A DNA stretch of 44,211 nucleotides from Paludibacteraceae bacterium (GCA_024401645.1 JAKSKR010000023.1:1-44211); one strand, 5' to 3'. Counted from the first letter of the stretch, positions 25,290 to 33,640 are shown. The notes: generated by a model not told the origin, from the sequence alone. Numbers and translations: made by a program.

Positions 25290-26169
25290 ATTTTCCCCCA
25301 ATCGCCTTAAGTGCGTTTGGTATGATTTGAATGTTTATTTCTTTGCCAAATTCTGTTGGGTCGCCATCGTAGTGGAATGGACCGCTGAAGTCGCGTTTTA
25401 GGGTAATGCTCTTCGCACGCGTCATGGTTACAAGCTTGCTCCTGTTAAGGTGTTTGCTCATTAGCTGTGCGGTGATTCTTGGAATGTGGTACCAGCGGAA
25501 TGGCTTAATGATGCAGATGTCGAGCAATCCGTCGTTAGTCTTGGCTTGTGGTGCAATGTAGGCATCGTTGCCATATTGGCTGGCATTGGCAATGGTAACA
25601 ACAACAGCGTCTACCTCCAGACGCTCGCTTTCGGTTTCAATAATGTAGTGCTTTGGCTTATAGTCTACAAACTCCTTTAAGATGAGCTTGAGGTAGGTGC
25701 GCAAGCCGCGTGTTGATTGTTGCGAGAAATCCCAGGCAATCTGTGCGTCGAAACCGGTTCCGCAGGTGCAGAAGAACTTTTGGTCGTTGGCAACACCACA
25801 GTCTAGCGGCTGAAGGACATAGTTGTTAATCGTCTTAATGGCTCCCCTTACATTAAGAGGAATGTGTAAGTGACGTGCCAATCCGTTACCAGAGCCGAAT
25901 GGGACGATGCCGAATGCCGTCTTTGTTCCAACAAGGCCCGATGCTATTTCGTTTACAGTACCATCGCCACCACATGCAATGACGGCGTTGAATCCCTGGG
26001 CGGCATATTGTGCTGCCAATTCCTTACCGTGGCCGGCATATTCGGTGAATATGGTCGTTACTTCGAATTTATCCTTGTTGATGAGTTGGTTTATCTGTTC
26101 GGGAAGCTCTTTCTTCTCGGATGTTCCTGAATGCGGATTGATGATGAATGCAATCTTTAGTTTGTCCAT
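25288..26169 (-). CDS. Diacylglycerol kinase family lipid kinase (YegS-like)
   Basis: A 293-residue protein with the DAGK catalytic domain: INPHSGT (10-16), the nucleotide-binding GGDGTVNEIASGL and FGSGNGLARHL. Family members phosphorylate diacylglycerol, phosphatidylglycerol or related lipids at the inner membrane face. The C-terminal beta domain contains an HYDGDP segment typical of YegS/DagK. The length is normal. It is transcribed divergently from the DUF2851 gene, with a -7 box TAAATTTG about 57 nt before the ATG, and converges with glf at a shared terminator. The lipid substrate cannot be told from sequence. Confidence 0.9.
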   Translation of the reverse strand: MDKLKIAFIINPHSGTSEKKELPEQINQLINKDKFEVTTIFTEYAGHGKELAAQYAAQGFNAVIACGGDGTVNEIASGLVGTKTAFGIVPFGSGNGLARHLHIPLNVRGAIKTINNYVLQPLDCGVANDQKFFCTCGTGFDAQIAWDFSQQSTRGLRTYLKLILKEFVDYKPKHYIIETESERLEVDAVVVTIANASQYGNDAYIAPQAKTNDGLLDICIIKPFRWYHIPRITAQLMSKHLNRSKLVTMTRAKSITLKRDFSGPFHYDGDPTEFGKEINIQIIPNALKAIGGK

Positions 26170-26225
26170 TGGGTTAAAGACGTTATTTGTTTGTCCGTTT
26201 GTGTAAAATTAGTAGGTTTTACATG

Positions 26226-26254
26226 CAAATTTACTAGATTTCGGCTTATATTTG
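26226..26254. promoter_or_regulatory. Divergent promoters of the lipid kinase and DUF2851 genes
   Basis: The minus strand carries TAAATTTG (26233-26226), facing the lipid kinase. The plus strand carries TATATTTG (26247-26254), facing the DUF2851 gene 21 nt further on. The boxes are 13 nt apart, so the two start regions overlap and may compete. Confidence 0.5.
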
Positions 26255-26274
26255 TCTATAACAAATGAAAAAGC

Positions 26275-27549
26275 ATGAAAGAAGATTTAGTTTCTTATAT
26301 CTGGAGGCATAAAATGTGGGGTACGGCCCCTTTAACGACTGTAAATGGCGAGGAAATTGACATTATAGATGTCGGTTTGCCGAACAATAGCTCGGGGCCC
26401 GATTTCTTCAACGCAAAAATTCGCATAGGCGATACGCTTTGGGCGGGAAATGTAGAGATTCATGTTCGTGCCAGCGATTGGAACCGCCACAAGCACGAAA
26501 CCGATGCGGCTTACAACTCGGTCATCCTTCACGTGGTTGCCGATAGCGACTGTGCGGTGAAGAACCAGAAAGGCAATGTCTTGCCGCAGTTGCAACTGCC
26601 CATCGATACGCGTTACATTGCTCTTGCCGACCAACTGATGGCTTCGCCACAGACTATTGCTTGCGAAAAGTATTGGGACGCTCACCTGGTGGCCCGCCTG
26701 TCGCTAATGATGAACGGATTGCTTTGCGAACGTCTTGAAAATAAGGTGAAGGTGATTGGCGAAATATTGAACTCGAACCAAAACGATTGGGAAGAGACGT
26801 TCTACCAAGTCTTGGCCAAGAGCTTTGGCATGAAGACTAACGAGGTGCCTTTCGTGCAGTTGGCAAAGTCGCTCCCGCAACACATTCTTGCTAAACAGAA
26901 GGACCAGTTGCTGCAAATTGAGGCCTTGCTTATTGGTCAGGCCGGATTGCTCGACGACCTTGAGGTGACCGATGGATATACCGATAAACTGATTGCCGAA
27001 TATAAATTCTTAAGGCAGAAGTATAGCCTTCAGCCCATTAATCCGCAATTGTGGAAGAAGGGTGGCATTCGCCCTGTCAATTCTCCTTATGTGCGTTTGG
27101 CCGAGTTTGCCATGCTCATTTACCACAGCGAACATTTGTTCCGTAAGGTAGTCGACACTACCGATACGAAGGAGATGCACAAACTGTTCAGCTTTGGCAC
27201 TTCGGACTATTGGCAAACGCATTATGTGCCGGCTTCGGCCAGCAAGAAGCAGAACAAGACCATTGGCGAAGCGTTGCGCAACAGCATCCTCATAAATTGT
27301 GTGGCGCCTATGTTGTTTGCCTATGGCAAGGCTATGGGCGTTGAGGGTATGACCGACAGGGTATTCGACCTTCTGAATAGTATCCCAGCCGAGCAGAATT
27401 CCATCGTTGAGGTTTGGAAGAACATGGGGGTTGAAGTGAAGAATGCCTACGACTCGCAAGCGCTTATCGAACTTAAGAAGGTCTATTGCGATAAGAAAGA
27501 TTGCCTACGGTGCAAGTTGGGGCACCAGGTGTTCAAGCGAAACATATAA
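26275..27549 (+). CDS. DUF2851 family protein
   Basis: A 424-residue cytoplasmic protein of the DUF2851 family, nearly confined to Bacteroidota, with no established function. The N-terminal WRHKMWGT, the GLPNNSSGPDFFNAKIRIGDTLWAGNVEIHVRASDW block and the HVVADSD segment are its recognisable signatures. The charged, conserved D/E-V/K pattern around NAKIRI...GNVEIHV recalls nuclease-like folds, but this is only a suggestion. The C-terminus ends in a cysteine cluster, YCDKKDCLRCKLGH, that could bind a metal. It is a single-gene unit, with its own -7 box upstream and a terminator 6 nt after the stop. Confidence 0.9.
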   Translation: MKEDLVSYIWRHKMWGTAPLTTVNGEEIDIIDVGLPNNSSGPDFFNAKIRIGDTLWAGNVEIHVRASDWNRHKHETDAAYNSVILHVVADSDCAVKNQKGNVLPQLQLPIDTRYIALADQLMASPQTIACEKYWDAHLVARLSLMMNGLLCERLENKVKVIGEILNSNQNDWEETFYQVLAKSFGMKTNEVPFVQLAKSLPQHILAKQKDQLLQIEALLIGQAGLLDDLEVTDGYTDKLIAEYKFLRQKYSLQPINPQLWKKGGIRPVNSPYVRLAEFAMLIYHSEHLFRKVVDTTDTKEMHKLFSFGTSDYWQTHYVPASASKKQNKTIGEALRNSILINCVAPMLFAYGKAMGVEGMTDRVFDLLNSIPAEQNSIVEVWKNMGVEVKNAYDSQALIELKKVYCDKKDCLRCKLGHQVFKRNI

Positions 27550-27555
27550 AACATA

Positions 27556-27587
27556 AAAAAACGAGAGCGGTGTCGCTCTCGTTTTTT
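27556..27587. terminator. Bidirectional terminator between DUF2851 and the DUF2490 gene
   Basis: A 14-bp perfect stem (27556-27569 with 27574-27587), core ACGAGAGCG, with a 4-nt GTGT loop and A/T tracts on both sides. It serves the two convergent units. Confidence 0.88.
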
Positions 27588-27605
27588 GTTTATAGCCATA
27601 TCTGT

Positions 27606-28307
27606 CTATAGTTTGAACTTATAACCTACGCACAGCATGAATCTGTCTTTTGGTTTGCTTACATGCATTTCATCGTCAACCTGGAACCCTAGGTCAAAGG
27701 TGTTCTTCTTGTTCAGGTGGTATTTTACACCCAAGTTGTATCGCATGTTGTCGAGGTCGTTCCCGTCTGGATTGTTGGTCGAACAGAAAGCCTCGGCAGA
27801 GGCATAGGCGTTTAAAGGAAGGCCCTTTATCTTATAGTCTAAACCGCCACGAACCCTAATGTAGTCTTTCGGATCCCATTTGTAGGTCTTCATTTTCTCT
27901 GAACGGTAGGAGCTTTGCCATTTGCAGCGCACGTCCCACGTTAAGCGTTTCCCTAGCTTATGGTACAAGTCAAGACCAATGTTATAGCGGTGTCGGTAGC
28001 TGTAGTACTCGTCTTCGGGTCCATTCCAGTCGGCAATGAATACGTAGCCGGCATCAAGGTCCACCCATTTCTTAATAGCGGCAACACTGAAACCACCTTC
28101 TGCGCTGAAACGGTCCAGTTCCGAACTGTTGTTTTTCAGTCTGGCTCCTGCTCCAAGCGAGAAGTCAAGCCTCTTGGTCAAGTCCTTCTTTATGCCGAGG
28201 CTTAAGTCGGTAGCAAAGTCTTGGTCATCGGCCATTAGGTTGCTTGGGGCGCACAAACCAGTTGCCAGCAAAAGGGGCAATAGTATATGTCGCTTAAAAT
28301 TAACCAT
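27606..28307 (-). CDS. DUF2490 family outer-membrane beta-barrel protein
   Basis: A 233-residue exported protein with a signal peptide (MVNFKRHILLPLLLATGLCAPSNLMA, cleaved near residue 26) and then alternating hydrophobic/polar strands rich in Tyr and Trp, such as VRGGLDYKIK, RYNLGVKYHL and FMLCVGYKFKL at the C-terminus. The ending with an aromatic, hydrophobic strand is typical of outer-membrane barrels, and the overall pattern matches DUF2490. I chose the start at 28307, which overlaps the DUF4956 gene by 8 nt; an upstream in-frame ATG at 28337 would put a charged segment before the signal peptide. It is the last gene of the VTC/DUF4956 operon. Function unknown. Confidence 0.8.
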   Translation of the reverse strand: MVNFKRHILLPLLLATGLCAPSNLMADDQDFATDLSLGIKKDLTKRLDFSLGAGARLKNNSSELDRFSAEGGFSVAAIKKWVDLDAGYVFIADWNGPEDEYYSYRHRYNIGLDLYHKLGKRLTWDVRCKWQSSYRSEKMKTYKWDPKDYIRVRGGLDYKIKGLPLNAYASAEAFCSTNNPDGNDLDNMRYNLGVKYHLNKKNTFDLGFQVDDEMHVSKPKDRFMLCVGYKFKL

Positions 28308-28986
28308 TAAACTGCTTTGTTTTGGTAATTTGGTCAATGGTGTTAACTTCCTTGTCGTTGGTCTTGTAGTAAACTTTTACGAAGCAAGTGTCCTTCAAGA
28401 AGTTAATATAGCCAATTTCGAACTTGGTGATGTCGAGACCGGTGCGAGCCTTAAGGTCTGCCATCATTTCGTCGTGATGTTCAGGGGTAATAAGGTTGAT
28501 CTTTTCGTAAACGATGAACTTGCAGTTAGGGGTCTCCATAATGTGACCTTCCATAATCCAAGTCATTAAGATGAATACGAGGTTAGTAACAACCAATTCA
28601 ATGTGGCTTACGCTAGTTGCCAAACCGTTGATGACCGAAATACCGATGGCCATGAACAAGTAGGTCATTTCGCGAATAGGCACAGTCTCGGTTCTGTAAC
28701 GCACAATGCCGAAGATGGCAAACAAACCCAATGCCAAACCCATCTGCAACTTTTCGTGGCCCAACAAGAAGATGAGCAAGAATACGGTTGTTGAAATGAG
28801 CATGAAAGTGTAAAGGTAATCTCTACGCTTTGACTTCTTGTAGTAGAAATAGCCTACGAGGATGAATGAAATGATTGTGTTGAATATGAAACGTACAACC
28901 AATTCGCTGAAGCTGTCGCAGTTGATGATTGGAACACCGAAGAAACTATAGTTCTCCAATTCAGAAAAGATACTTAAGATATTCAT
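28300..28986 (-). CDS. DUF4956 membrane protein (VTC partner)
   Basis: A 228-residue protein with four or five membrane segments in the first 150 residues: FIFNTIISFILVGYFYY, YTFMLISTTVFLLIFLL, GLALGLFAIFGIVRYR, and two around MTYLFMAIGISVINGL and LVVTNLVFILMTWI. A cytoplasmic C-terminal domain of about 75 residues follows. The GIVRYRTETVPIREMTYLF segment is the family hallmark. DUF4956 genes are repeatedly found next to VTC-domain genes, as here (6 nt apart). By analogy with the yeast VTC complex it may form the membrane part through which polyphosphate passes; that is inference. Confidence 0.87.
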   Translation of the reverse strand: MNILSIFSELENYSFFGVPIINCDSFSELVVRFIFNTIISFILVGYFYYKKSKRRDYLYTFMLISTTVFLLIFLLGHEKLQMGLALGLFAIFGIVRYRTETVPIREMTYLFMAIGISVINGLATSVSHIELVVTNLVFILMTWIMEGHIMETPNCKFIVYEKINLITPEHHDEMMADLKARTGLDITKFEIGYINFLKDTCFVKVYYKTNDKEVNTIDQITKTKQFNG

Positions 28987-28992
28987 TTGTTT

Positions 28993-29829
28993 TTAATTAT
29001 TTGCAATGTTATGTTTTGTTACTTTGTCAATGTAGCGTAGCTTTGGCAAGAAACGGTTACGTTTCAGGTGTGGGTCGGTCAGCATCATGCCGTAGCAGTA
29101 TTTGCTTATGCCCTTTGCCTTAATGCGTAGCTGCATAAAGTAGTTGAGGAATGGCGAAGGTACGTTGCCGTCTCGTTTCAACTCAATGATGCAGAGTTGG
29201 CTGTTGCCGTTCTTGTCGCCAGTTAAGCAGTTCTCGAACTCTATGTTGACGTCGATGGTCAAGCGTTCTGTCTTGCCCTTGTTTACCAATGTAATGCGGT
29301 AAAACTGGTTCTTCAGGCGTGGCCTTATCTCGCTGTGGTTGTAGCGCGATTTCTCGTCAATATAGTTCCGACCTTCTTCCAAGTCAAGTACGTTGGTGCT
29401 TGGTACCTTAATGCGTACTTTCGATGTTCGCCCCTTGTTACTCTTACTCTTTATTTCTAGGAATGTGAGGTTCGAAGAAACATATTCCCTTACCCTAATT
29501 TTCTGTCGGGTTAGCTTACCATTGCAGTGCATGGTATACATCTGGTCGTCAATGGTGTCGTAGTAACAGCTCTTGTAGAGGAAACGGCGCAGATTGTCGG
29601 TTTCCTGCACATAGTAGTCGTTCTGGGCCATTCGAAGTATGATTGGCAGCTGGTTGACGTTGACAATGTACTTCTTGTCAATGCGGTTCATCAGCTTAAT
29701 CACCTTCATTTCTTCCAGTGTGATGGGCGGCATTTGGCTCAGTATCTGGTCAATTTTCCCAAGGGTGTCGTTCATGGTGTTTGCTCCCTGAACTACATTT
29801 GGGTTGGGTGTTTCCAGTGCTTGTGTCAT
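28993..29829 (-). CDS. VTC-domain protein (polyphosphate-polymerase-like)
   Basis: A 278-residue soluble protein with a VTC domain of the triphosphate-tunnel metalloenzyme superfamily. Eukaryotic Vtc4 uses this domain to make polyphosphate from ATP. Tunnel residues expected of an active enzyme are visible: a DKKYIVNVNQLP segment, KIRVREYV, the FLEIKSKSNKGRTSKVRIKVP strand pair with alternating Lys/Arg, and the acidic-basic CIIELKRDG. The last 40 residues, FMQLRIKAKGISKYCYGM, match bacterial family members. It precedes the DUF4956 gene by 6 nt, a combination seen in many bacteria. Polymerase activity is inferred; a regulatory or InsP-binding role is possible. Confidence 0.85.
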   Translation of the reverse strand: MTQALETPNPNVVQGANTMNDTLGKIDQILSQMPPITLEEMKVIKLMNRIDKKYIVNVNQLPIILRMAQNDYYVQETDNLRRFLYKSCYYDTIDDQMYTMHCNGKLTRQKIRVREYVSSNLTFLEIKSKSNKGRTSKVRIKVPSTNVLDLEEGRNYIDEKSRYNHSEIRPRLKNQFYRITLVNKGKTERLTIDVNIEFENCLTGDKNGNSQLCIIELKRDGNVPSPFLNYFMQLRIKAKGISKYCYGMMLTDPHLKRNRFLPKLRYIDKVTKHNIANN

Positions 29830-29850
29830 TTTTGCCTTATTTGTACCGTT

Positions 29851-30246
29851 TTATTCGGTAATGTATTCGTAAACGTGTTCGTTTTTCAGCTTGCCGTTTG
29901 GCAAGTAGGTTTTTGAAGAAGATTTCTTACCTGCGGTGTTGTATTCAATCTTAACGGTCTTCTCCAACTTGTTGAACTTGTCGAAGTGCTGTTCTTCAAC
30001 GCATTTGCCGTTTGCATTGTATTTATAGGTAGTACGGCTCTTCTTGTCGCCGGCCTTGTCGTACTCTATTTCTTCAATCTTGTTACCATCCTTGTCATAT
30101 TTCGAAACATGGTCAAGCGATTTCTTGCCGCTGTTTACTACCCATTCTTTCACCTCTGTAACCTTCTTGCCGTCTATTGTTTTTGCGGCAAAGGCATTAC
30201 AACCAAGGCAGAGTAGTGCTGCTAAAGTTAGTATGGTGTGTCTCAT
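29851..30246 (-). CDS. Small secreted protein with YD/MORN-like repeats
   Basis: A 131-residue exported protein. The signal peptide (1-20, ending FAA) is followed by five or six imperfect repeats of about 14-16 residues built around K-Y-(D/N)-x-x-G-(N/K)-K, for example KYDKDGNKIEE, EYDKAGDKKSR, KYNANGKCVEE and EYNTAGKKSSS. The pattern resembles YD or MORN-like beta-hairpin repeats used as small binding or wall-associated modules. It is rich in lysine (basic). It lies 21 nt before the VTC gene and 21 nt after the lipoprotein gene, so it belongs to the operon. Function unknown; a positively charged repeat protein in a polyphosphate-type operon is suggestive only. Confidence 0.75.
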   Translation of the reverse strand: MRHTILTLAALLCLGCNAFAAKTIDGKKVTEVKEWVVNSGKKSLDHVSKYDKDGNKIEEIEYDKAGDKKSRTTYKYNANGKCVEEQHFDKFNKLEKTVKIEYNTAGKKSSSKTYLPNGKLKNEHVYEYITE

Positions 30247-30267
30247 AGTAATTCTATTATTACTTTT

Positions 30268-31002
30268 TTAGTAAATCTTCACTTCAATTGGGCTATCGGT
30301 CTTGTTGATGATGGTGCCCTTGCTACCTGTCTCAACTTCGTAGCCAACAGCTTCAATGGCACCGTTCTTCTTGCTTTCGCTTTCGGCCCAAACGGTGTAC
30401 TTTGTGTGTGGCTGTAATCTTGCAAAACGGAAGTTGCCTTCGTTGTCGGTTCTGGTGTCGTTTTGTTCGCCGCCATTTATGTTTTTAATGTAAACGCGTA
30501 CGCCAATGCCAGTTACAAAGTCCGTTTCGCTGCTATATTTTGCCTTAATGCAGCCAATTACGCCGCTGCAGTTGGCATTCTTACCGTTTTCTAGGTAGAT
30601 GTTCTTAACGGTGTGGGTGCCGCTGCTGCCAATGCTGATGTTGCGGAAGCTTGCCTTCTTGGCATCTGAACTGTCGCCAATCGCATAAATGGTGTAGTCG
30701 CCACTACGTAGGAAGTCGAACTTGTAGTAACCATAGCCGTTGGTTACGGTCTTGTCGTCATATTCGCCAATACCGCCACCGTAGACGATGAAGACGGACT
30801 TGTCGAGAGCCTTAACAGTGTCAAGGCCAAACTTCCAACCACCCATGCCGTCAGAAACAATGTCTCCGTCGTTAATGATGTTATAAACATAACCCTGAAT
30901 GGCTGCGTTGCCTCCTTTACCTTCTTCTTTCGAACAAGAGTTGAAACCAAGCACTGCCATAGCGGTTAAAATGAATGGTAGTATCTTTTGTGTGCTCTTC
31001 AT
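30268..31002 (-). CDS. Lipoprotein with two carboxypeptidase-regulatory/CNA-B-like beta domains
   Basis: A 244-residue lipoprotein: signal peptide with lipobox LGFNSC (Cys at about 24), then two beta-sandwich-like domains. Each has the transthyretin-like pattern of an AAIQGYVY or SGVIGCIKAKY opening strand and a G(Y/N)F(R/K)F segment near its end (TNGYGYYKFDFLRSGDYTIYAI and TDNEGNFRFARLQPHTKYTVWA). The start at 31002 gives a proper signal peptide; a further in-frame ATG at 31023 would add seven residues. It is the first gene of a five-gene operon with the TAAATTTG box at 31069-31062. It probably sits in the outer membrane; the ligand is unknown. Confidence 0.8.
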   Translation of the reverse strand: MKSTQKILPFILTAMAVLGFNSCSKEEGKGGNAAIQGYVYNIINDGDIVSDGMGGWKFGLDTVKALDKSVFIVYGGGIGEYDDKTVTNGYGYYKFDFLRSGDYTIYAIGDSSDAKKASFRNISIGSSGTHTVKNIYLENGKNANCSGVIGCIKAKYSSETDFVTGIGVRVYIKNINGGEQNDTRTDNEGNFRFARLQPHTKYTVWAESESKKNGAIEAVGYEVETGSKGTIINKTDSPIEVKIY

Positions 31003-31061
31003 ACAAAAATTATATTTTAACATTACTTTATATTAAGACTTTACATCTTAATGTGTGTATG

Positions 31062-31069
31062 CAAATTTA
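31062..31069 (-). promoter_or_regulatory. -7 box of the lipoprotein-VTC-DUF4956-DUF2490 operon
   Basis: TAAATTTG on the minus strand (31069-31062), 59 nt before the lipoprotein ATG, matches TAnnTTTG. No good -33 TTG is visible upstream. Confidence 0.5.
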
Positions 31070-31119
31070 GACCTAGATGTCCTTTTTTGTTGCTATTGAA
31101 TAGCCGATTCTTTTATATA

Positions 31120-31158
31120 AATCCCCAATTCCTTAAATAAAGGAATTGGGATTTTTTT
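31120..31158. terminator. Terminator after the PRiA4 ORF-3-like gene
   Basis: A stem of AATCCCCAATTCCTT (31120-31134) with AAGGAATTGGGATT (31140-31153), containing one bulged C. It lies just beyond the minus-strand stop at 31172. The longer T-run (eight) is on the plus strand, so it may also block antisense reading from the operon promoter region. Confidence 0.7.
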
Positions 31159-31171
31159 TCACTTTGTTCAA

Positions 31172-31747
31172 TTAACGCTCGTAATCGTCTCCAAAGGTGA
31201 TGTCGTCGCTAAGCTCGCCAAGTTCTTCGTCGTCGAAGCCGTCGGTGTCGCTAAAGTCGCCATAAAAGTCATCGTCACCGCCTTTGCCTTTCTTACCCTT
31301 ACCGGTAATGTCAGCCAAGATGTCTTCGGTTAGGAACGAGTCGTCGGTTTGCTTTGGTGCGTTGCCTTTCTTCTTGGTGCAGATAGGGGCATCGAGGTCC
31401 TTACCTGTAATCACTTGTTTCAGTTCAATGTAGAAGGCACGGTCGTTAAGCGTGTCGAAAACGTATTGCAATTTCTGTCCTTCATCTTCAAGGAATTCAT
31501 CGAGTTGAGTGTCTTCCATGGTGTAGCAGTCGCAGTCGCTAGCTGTATCCATTTCCACTAACGAGATTTCTTGGTAGCGTTCCCATTCGTCGTCACATAC
31601 GAAGAAACTGGTTATTTGGTCGTCGGTGTAGCCAACAGCGTCCAAAATTGCTTTGTGGAATTCGAGGAAGGTACTGTCAGATTCAATCTCAATTTCGCGA
31701 CGGAATTCATCGATTTCGTCCGACACCATTATAAATTTGAATATCAT
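31172..31747 (-). CDS. PRiA4 ORF-3-like (IS1096 passenger TnpR-type) family protein
   Basis: A 191-residue protein. The first about 120 residues (IFKFIMVSDEIDEFRREIEIESDSTFLEFHKAILDAVGYTDDQITSFFV) match the plasmid pRiA4b ORF-3-like fold, also annotated as the IS1096 TnpR-like domain. The remainder is low-complexity and acidic: DDDFYGDFSDTDGFDDEELGEL. Chromosomal copies like this in Bacteroidota are not linked to transposases, and none is visible here; the name reflects history rather than function. I chose the ATG at 31747; a longer reading from 31846 would add 33 basic residues that do not belong to the domain. Function unknown. Confidence 0.8.
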   Translation of the reverse strand: MIFKFIMVSDEIDEFRREIEIESDSTFLEFHKAILDAVGYTDDQITSFFVCDDEWERYQEISLVEMDTASDCDCYTMEDTQLDEFLEDEGQKLQYVFDTLNDRAFYIELKQVITGKDLDAPICTKKKGNAPKQTDDSFLTEDILADITGKGKKGKGGDDDFYGDFSDTDGFDDEELGELSDDITFGDDYER

Positions 31748-31846
31748 TTTTCGGCATTTTAATTTTCTCCGTAAAAATAAGTTAAATAGTGCTTTTATGC
31801 AAGAAAATGCGCTATGTTTCCTTTTTTTGCCGACTACTTTTGGCAA

Positions 31847-31879
31847 AAAAAATGCAAGCCGTTGTGGCTTGCATTTTTT
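31847..31879. terminator. Terminator downstream of dnaA
   Basis: A 14-bp perfect stem (31847-31860 with 31866-31879), core ATGCAAGCC, with a 5-nt loop and a T-rich tail on the minus strand. It lies 33 nt after the dnaA stop codon. Confidence 0.85.
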
Positions 31880-31911
31880 GTTATGGTTTACCGTTTTTTC
31901 GGCTAGTTGCC

Positions 31912-33306
31912 TTAACGGAGTTTGCTCTCAATGGTGTCGAGACTCTGGCGGATGGTCTTGTCGGTTTCAATAAGGTTCTCCACGGTCTTGCAAGCGTGTA
32001 GTACGGTTGCGTGGTCGCGGTTGCCTATTTCAGAACCGATGACTGCCAAACTCTTCTTCGTAAACTTGCGTGCAAGGTACATGGCAACCTGTCTTGCCTG
32101 TGCAACCTCGCGTTTGCGTGACTTGGTATGGATGGCGTCTACGTCTAGGTTGTAATATTCGCACACGGCTTCCTGAATGTCGCTGAGATCAATGGTGCGT
32201 TCTACTTCAACTTCGCTCTTGCCAACCACTTCTTCTGCAAGTTCCAAGTCGATGATGGCGTCGGTTAGGGTAGCGCGTGCCAACAACGAGTTGACGATGC
32301 CTTCCAATTCCCTAATGTTGCCGTTGGTGTTCTTGGCAATGTACTCAATCACTTCGTCAGAAATGTCGAGGGCGTTGCGGTCTACCTTGAATCTCAAGAT
32401 GGCCTTACGCATGTCTTCGTCTGGCTTTGAAATTTCGGCAGACAAGCCCCACAAGAAACGGCTGAGCATGCGCTCGTCCATTTGCTTGATTTCTTTTGGC
32501 GAACGGTCTGCTGCCAAAATAAGCTGCTTGCCGGCTTGGTGCAAGTGGTTGAATATGTGGAAGAATGTGTTTACGGTCTTTTCCTTGCCTTCCAACTCTT
32601 GAATGTCGTCGATGATGAGGACATCAAGGCTCTGGTAGAAGTGCATGAAATCAACAAGGTTGTTGTTTCTTACAGCGTCTTGATATTGAGTCTGGAAGCG
32701 GAGCGCGTCTACGTAAATGATGCGCTTGTTTGGATGCTTTTCTAGAATGGTGTTACCAATGGCATTTGCCAAATGGGTCTTACCAAGGCCAGAACCGCCA
32801 TAAATGAAGAGTGGGTTGAACGGTGTTTCGCCTGGTGCCTTTGAAATGGCCAAGCCTGCGCTCTTGGCTAGCTTGTTGCTCTTGCCTTCTACAAAGCAGT
32901 CCATTGTGTAGTTGCGGTTCAACTGCGGATTCAGGGCCTGCTCCATGGCTGCCTGGTTGTCGACTGAATTTACAGTTACAACTGGCTGCGACTTTTTCAT
33001 GTGCTGGCCGCCATTCTCAATGCTGACGTCCTTGTCGAGGTTTACTACGTATTTAAGGTTGACTTCGCCATACACGTGTGTAAGCGTTGTCTTCAACAAA
33101 TCAAAGAAGTTGCCTTCTAGGTACTCTCTGAAGAAGTCACTAGGCAAACCTAGCTTCAAGGTATGGGTGCTAGGTTCCCACAACAATGGCTTGATTGGCT
33201 GAAACCAAGTGGTGAACTGTACTTCGCTCAAATTGTCTTCAAATTTCTGCAGACATTTTGCCCAAAGAGCTTCACATTGATCTATGTTGTTTGTCTTTTC
33301 GTTCAT
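31912..33306 (-). CDS. dnaA: Chromosomal replication initiator DnaA
   Basis: A 464-residue AAA+ ATPase that binds DnaA boxes and melts the replication origin. Domain I (about 1-85) includes WAKCLQKFEDNLSEVQFTTWFQP; a short variable domain II follows. Domain III has Walker A GGSGLGKT (170-177) and Walker B LIIDDIQ. Domain IV has the DNA-binding KSLAVIGSEIGNRDHATVLHA signature. It has the length usual for Bacteroidota. dnaN and recF are not next to it, unlike the classical order, which is common in this phylum. A DnaA-box-like site lies about 190 bp upstream. Confidence 0.96.
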   Translation of the reverse strand: MNEKTNNIDQCEALWAKCLQKFEDNLSEVQFTTWFQPIKPLLWEPSTHTLKLGLPSDFFREYLEGNFFDLLKTTLTHVYGEVNLKYVVNLDKDVSIENGGQHMKKSQPVVTVNSVDNQAAMEQALNPQLNRNYTMDCFVEGKSNKLAKSAGLAISKAPGETPFNPLFIYGGSGLGKTHLANAIGNTILEKHPNKRIIYVDALRFQTQYQDAVRNNNLVDFMHFYQSLDVLIIDDIQELEGKEKTVNTFFHIFNHLHQAGKQLILAADRSPKEIKQMDERMLSRFLWGLSAEISKPDEDMRKAILRFKVDRNALDISDEVIEYIAKNTNGNIRELEGIVNSLLARATLTDAIIDLELAEEVVGKSEVEVERTIDLSDIQEAVCEYYNLDVDAIHTKSRKREVAQARQVAMYLARKFTKKSLAVIGSEIGNRDHATVLHACKTVENLIETDKTIRQSLDTIESKLR

Positions 33307-33640
33307 ATTTTTCGTACTTCTTTCGATTGCAAATTTTGAACTAAATCAGTTGAAAAAAAAGTGTTGACAAATTTGCTTTTTCGAAATTGTGAAATCTTTC
33401 TGTTTTTCAGTGTGTTGCGGTAAGTTGTTGGTTTTTATGGTTTTATATTCTATAATTTCAGTAAAACATGCTGAATTACAATAGTATGCAATGTGCTTGT
33501 GCATAAAAATACCATAAAGACCCCAACTGCCGTTCAACTCTTGATTTTAGGCGCTTTTAGGGGTTTTCAACAATTTTGCCCTATAATTGTTTATTTAGAA
33601 TTGTTCTAAATAAATAGTCCTGGGTCTTTTTAGGACGTTT
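33307..33640. promoter_or_regulatory. AT-rich intergenic region upstream of dnaA with a DnaA-box-like site and a hairpin
   Basis: About 330 bp without a gene. TTATGCACA on the minus strand (33506-33498) matches the DnaA-box consensus TTWTNCACA and could serve dnaA autoregulation. A perfect 11-bp inverted repeat, TTTATTTAGAA (33590-33600) and its complement (33604-33614) with a 3-nt loop, lies near the end of the lolE-like gene. A single strong box is not enough to call oriC here. Confidence 0.45.

Noticed and set aside
31172..31747. Insertion sequence suggested by the IS1096 TnpR-like name
   Set aside because: No transposase, terminal inverted repeats or target duplications are seen nearby; the domain occurs widely in chromosomal proteins.
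31748..31846. Longer N-terminus for the PRiA4 ORF-3-like gene
   Set aside because: The 33 extra residues are basic and precede the domain start; ATG 31747 matches the family beginning. The extension also crosses the dnaA terminator neighbourhood.
33307..33640. Replication origin (oriC) next to dnaA
   Set aside because: Only one clear DnaA box is present, with no cluster of boxes or AT-rich 13-mer array; Bacteroidota origins are often not adjacent to dnaA.
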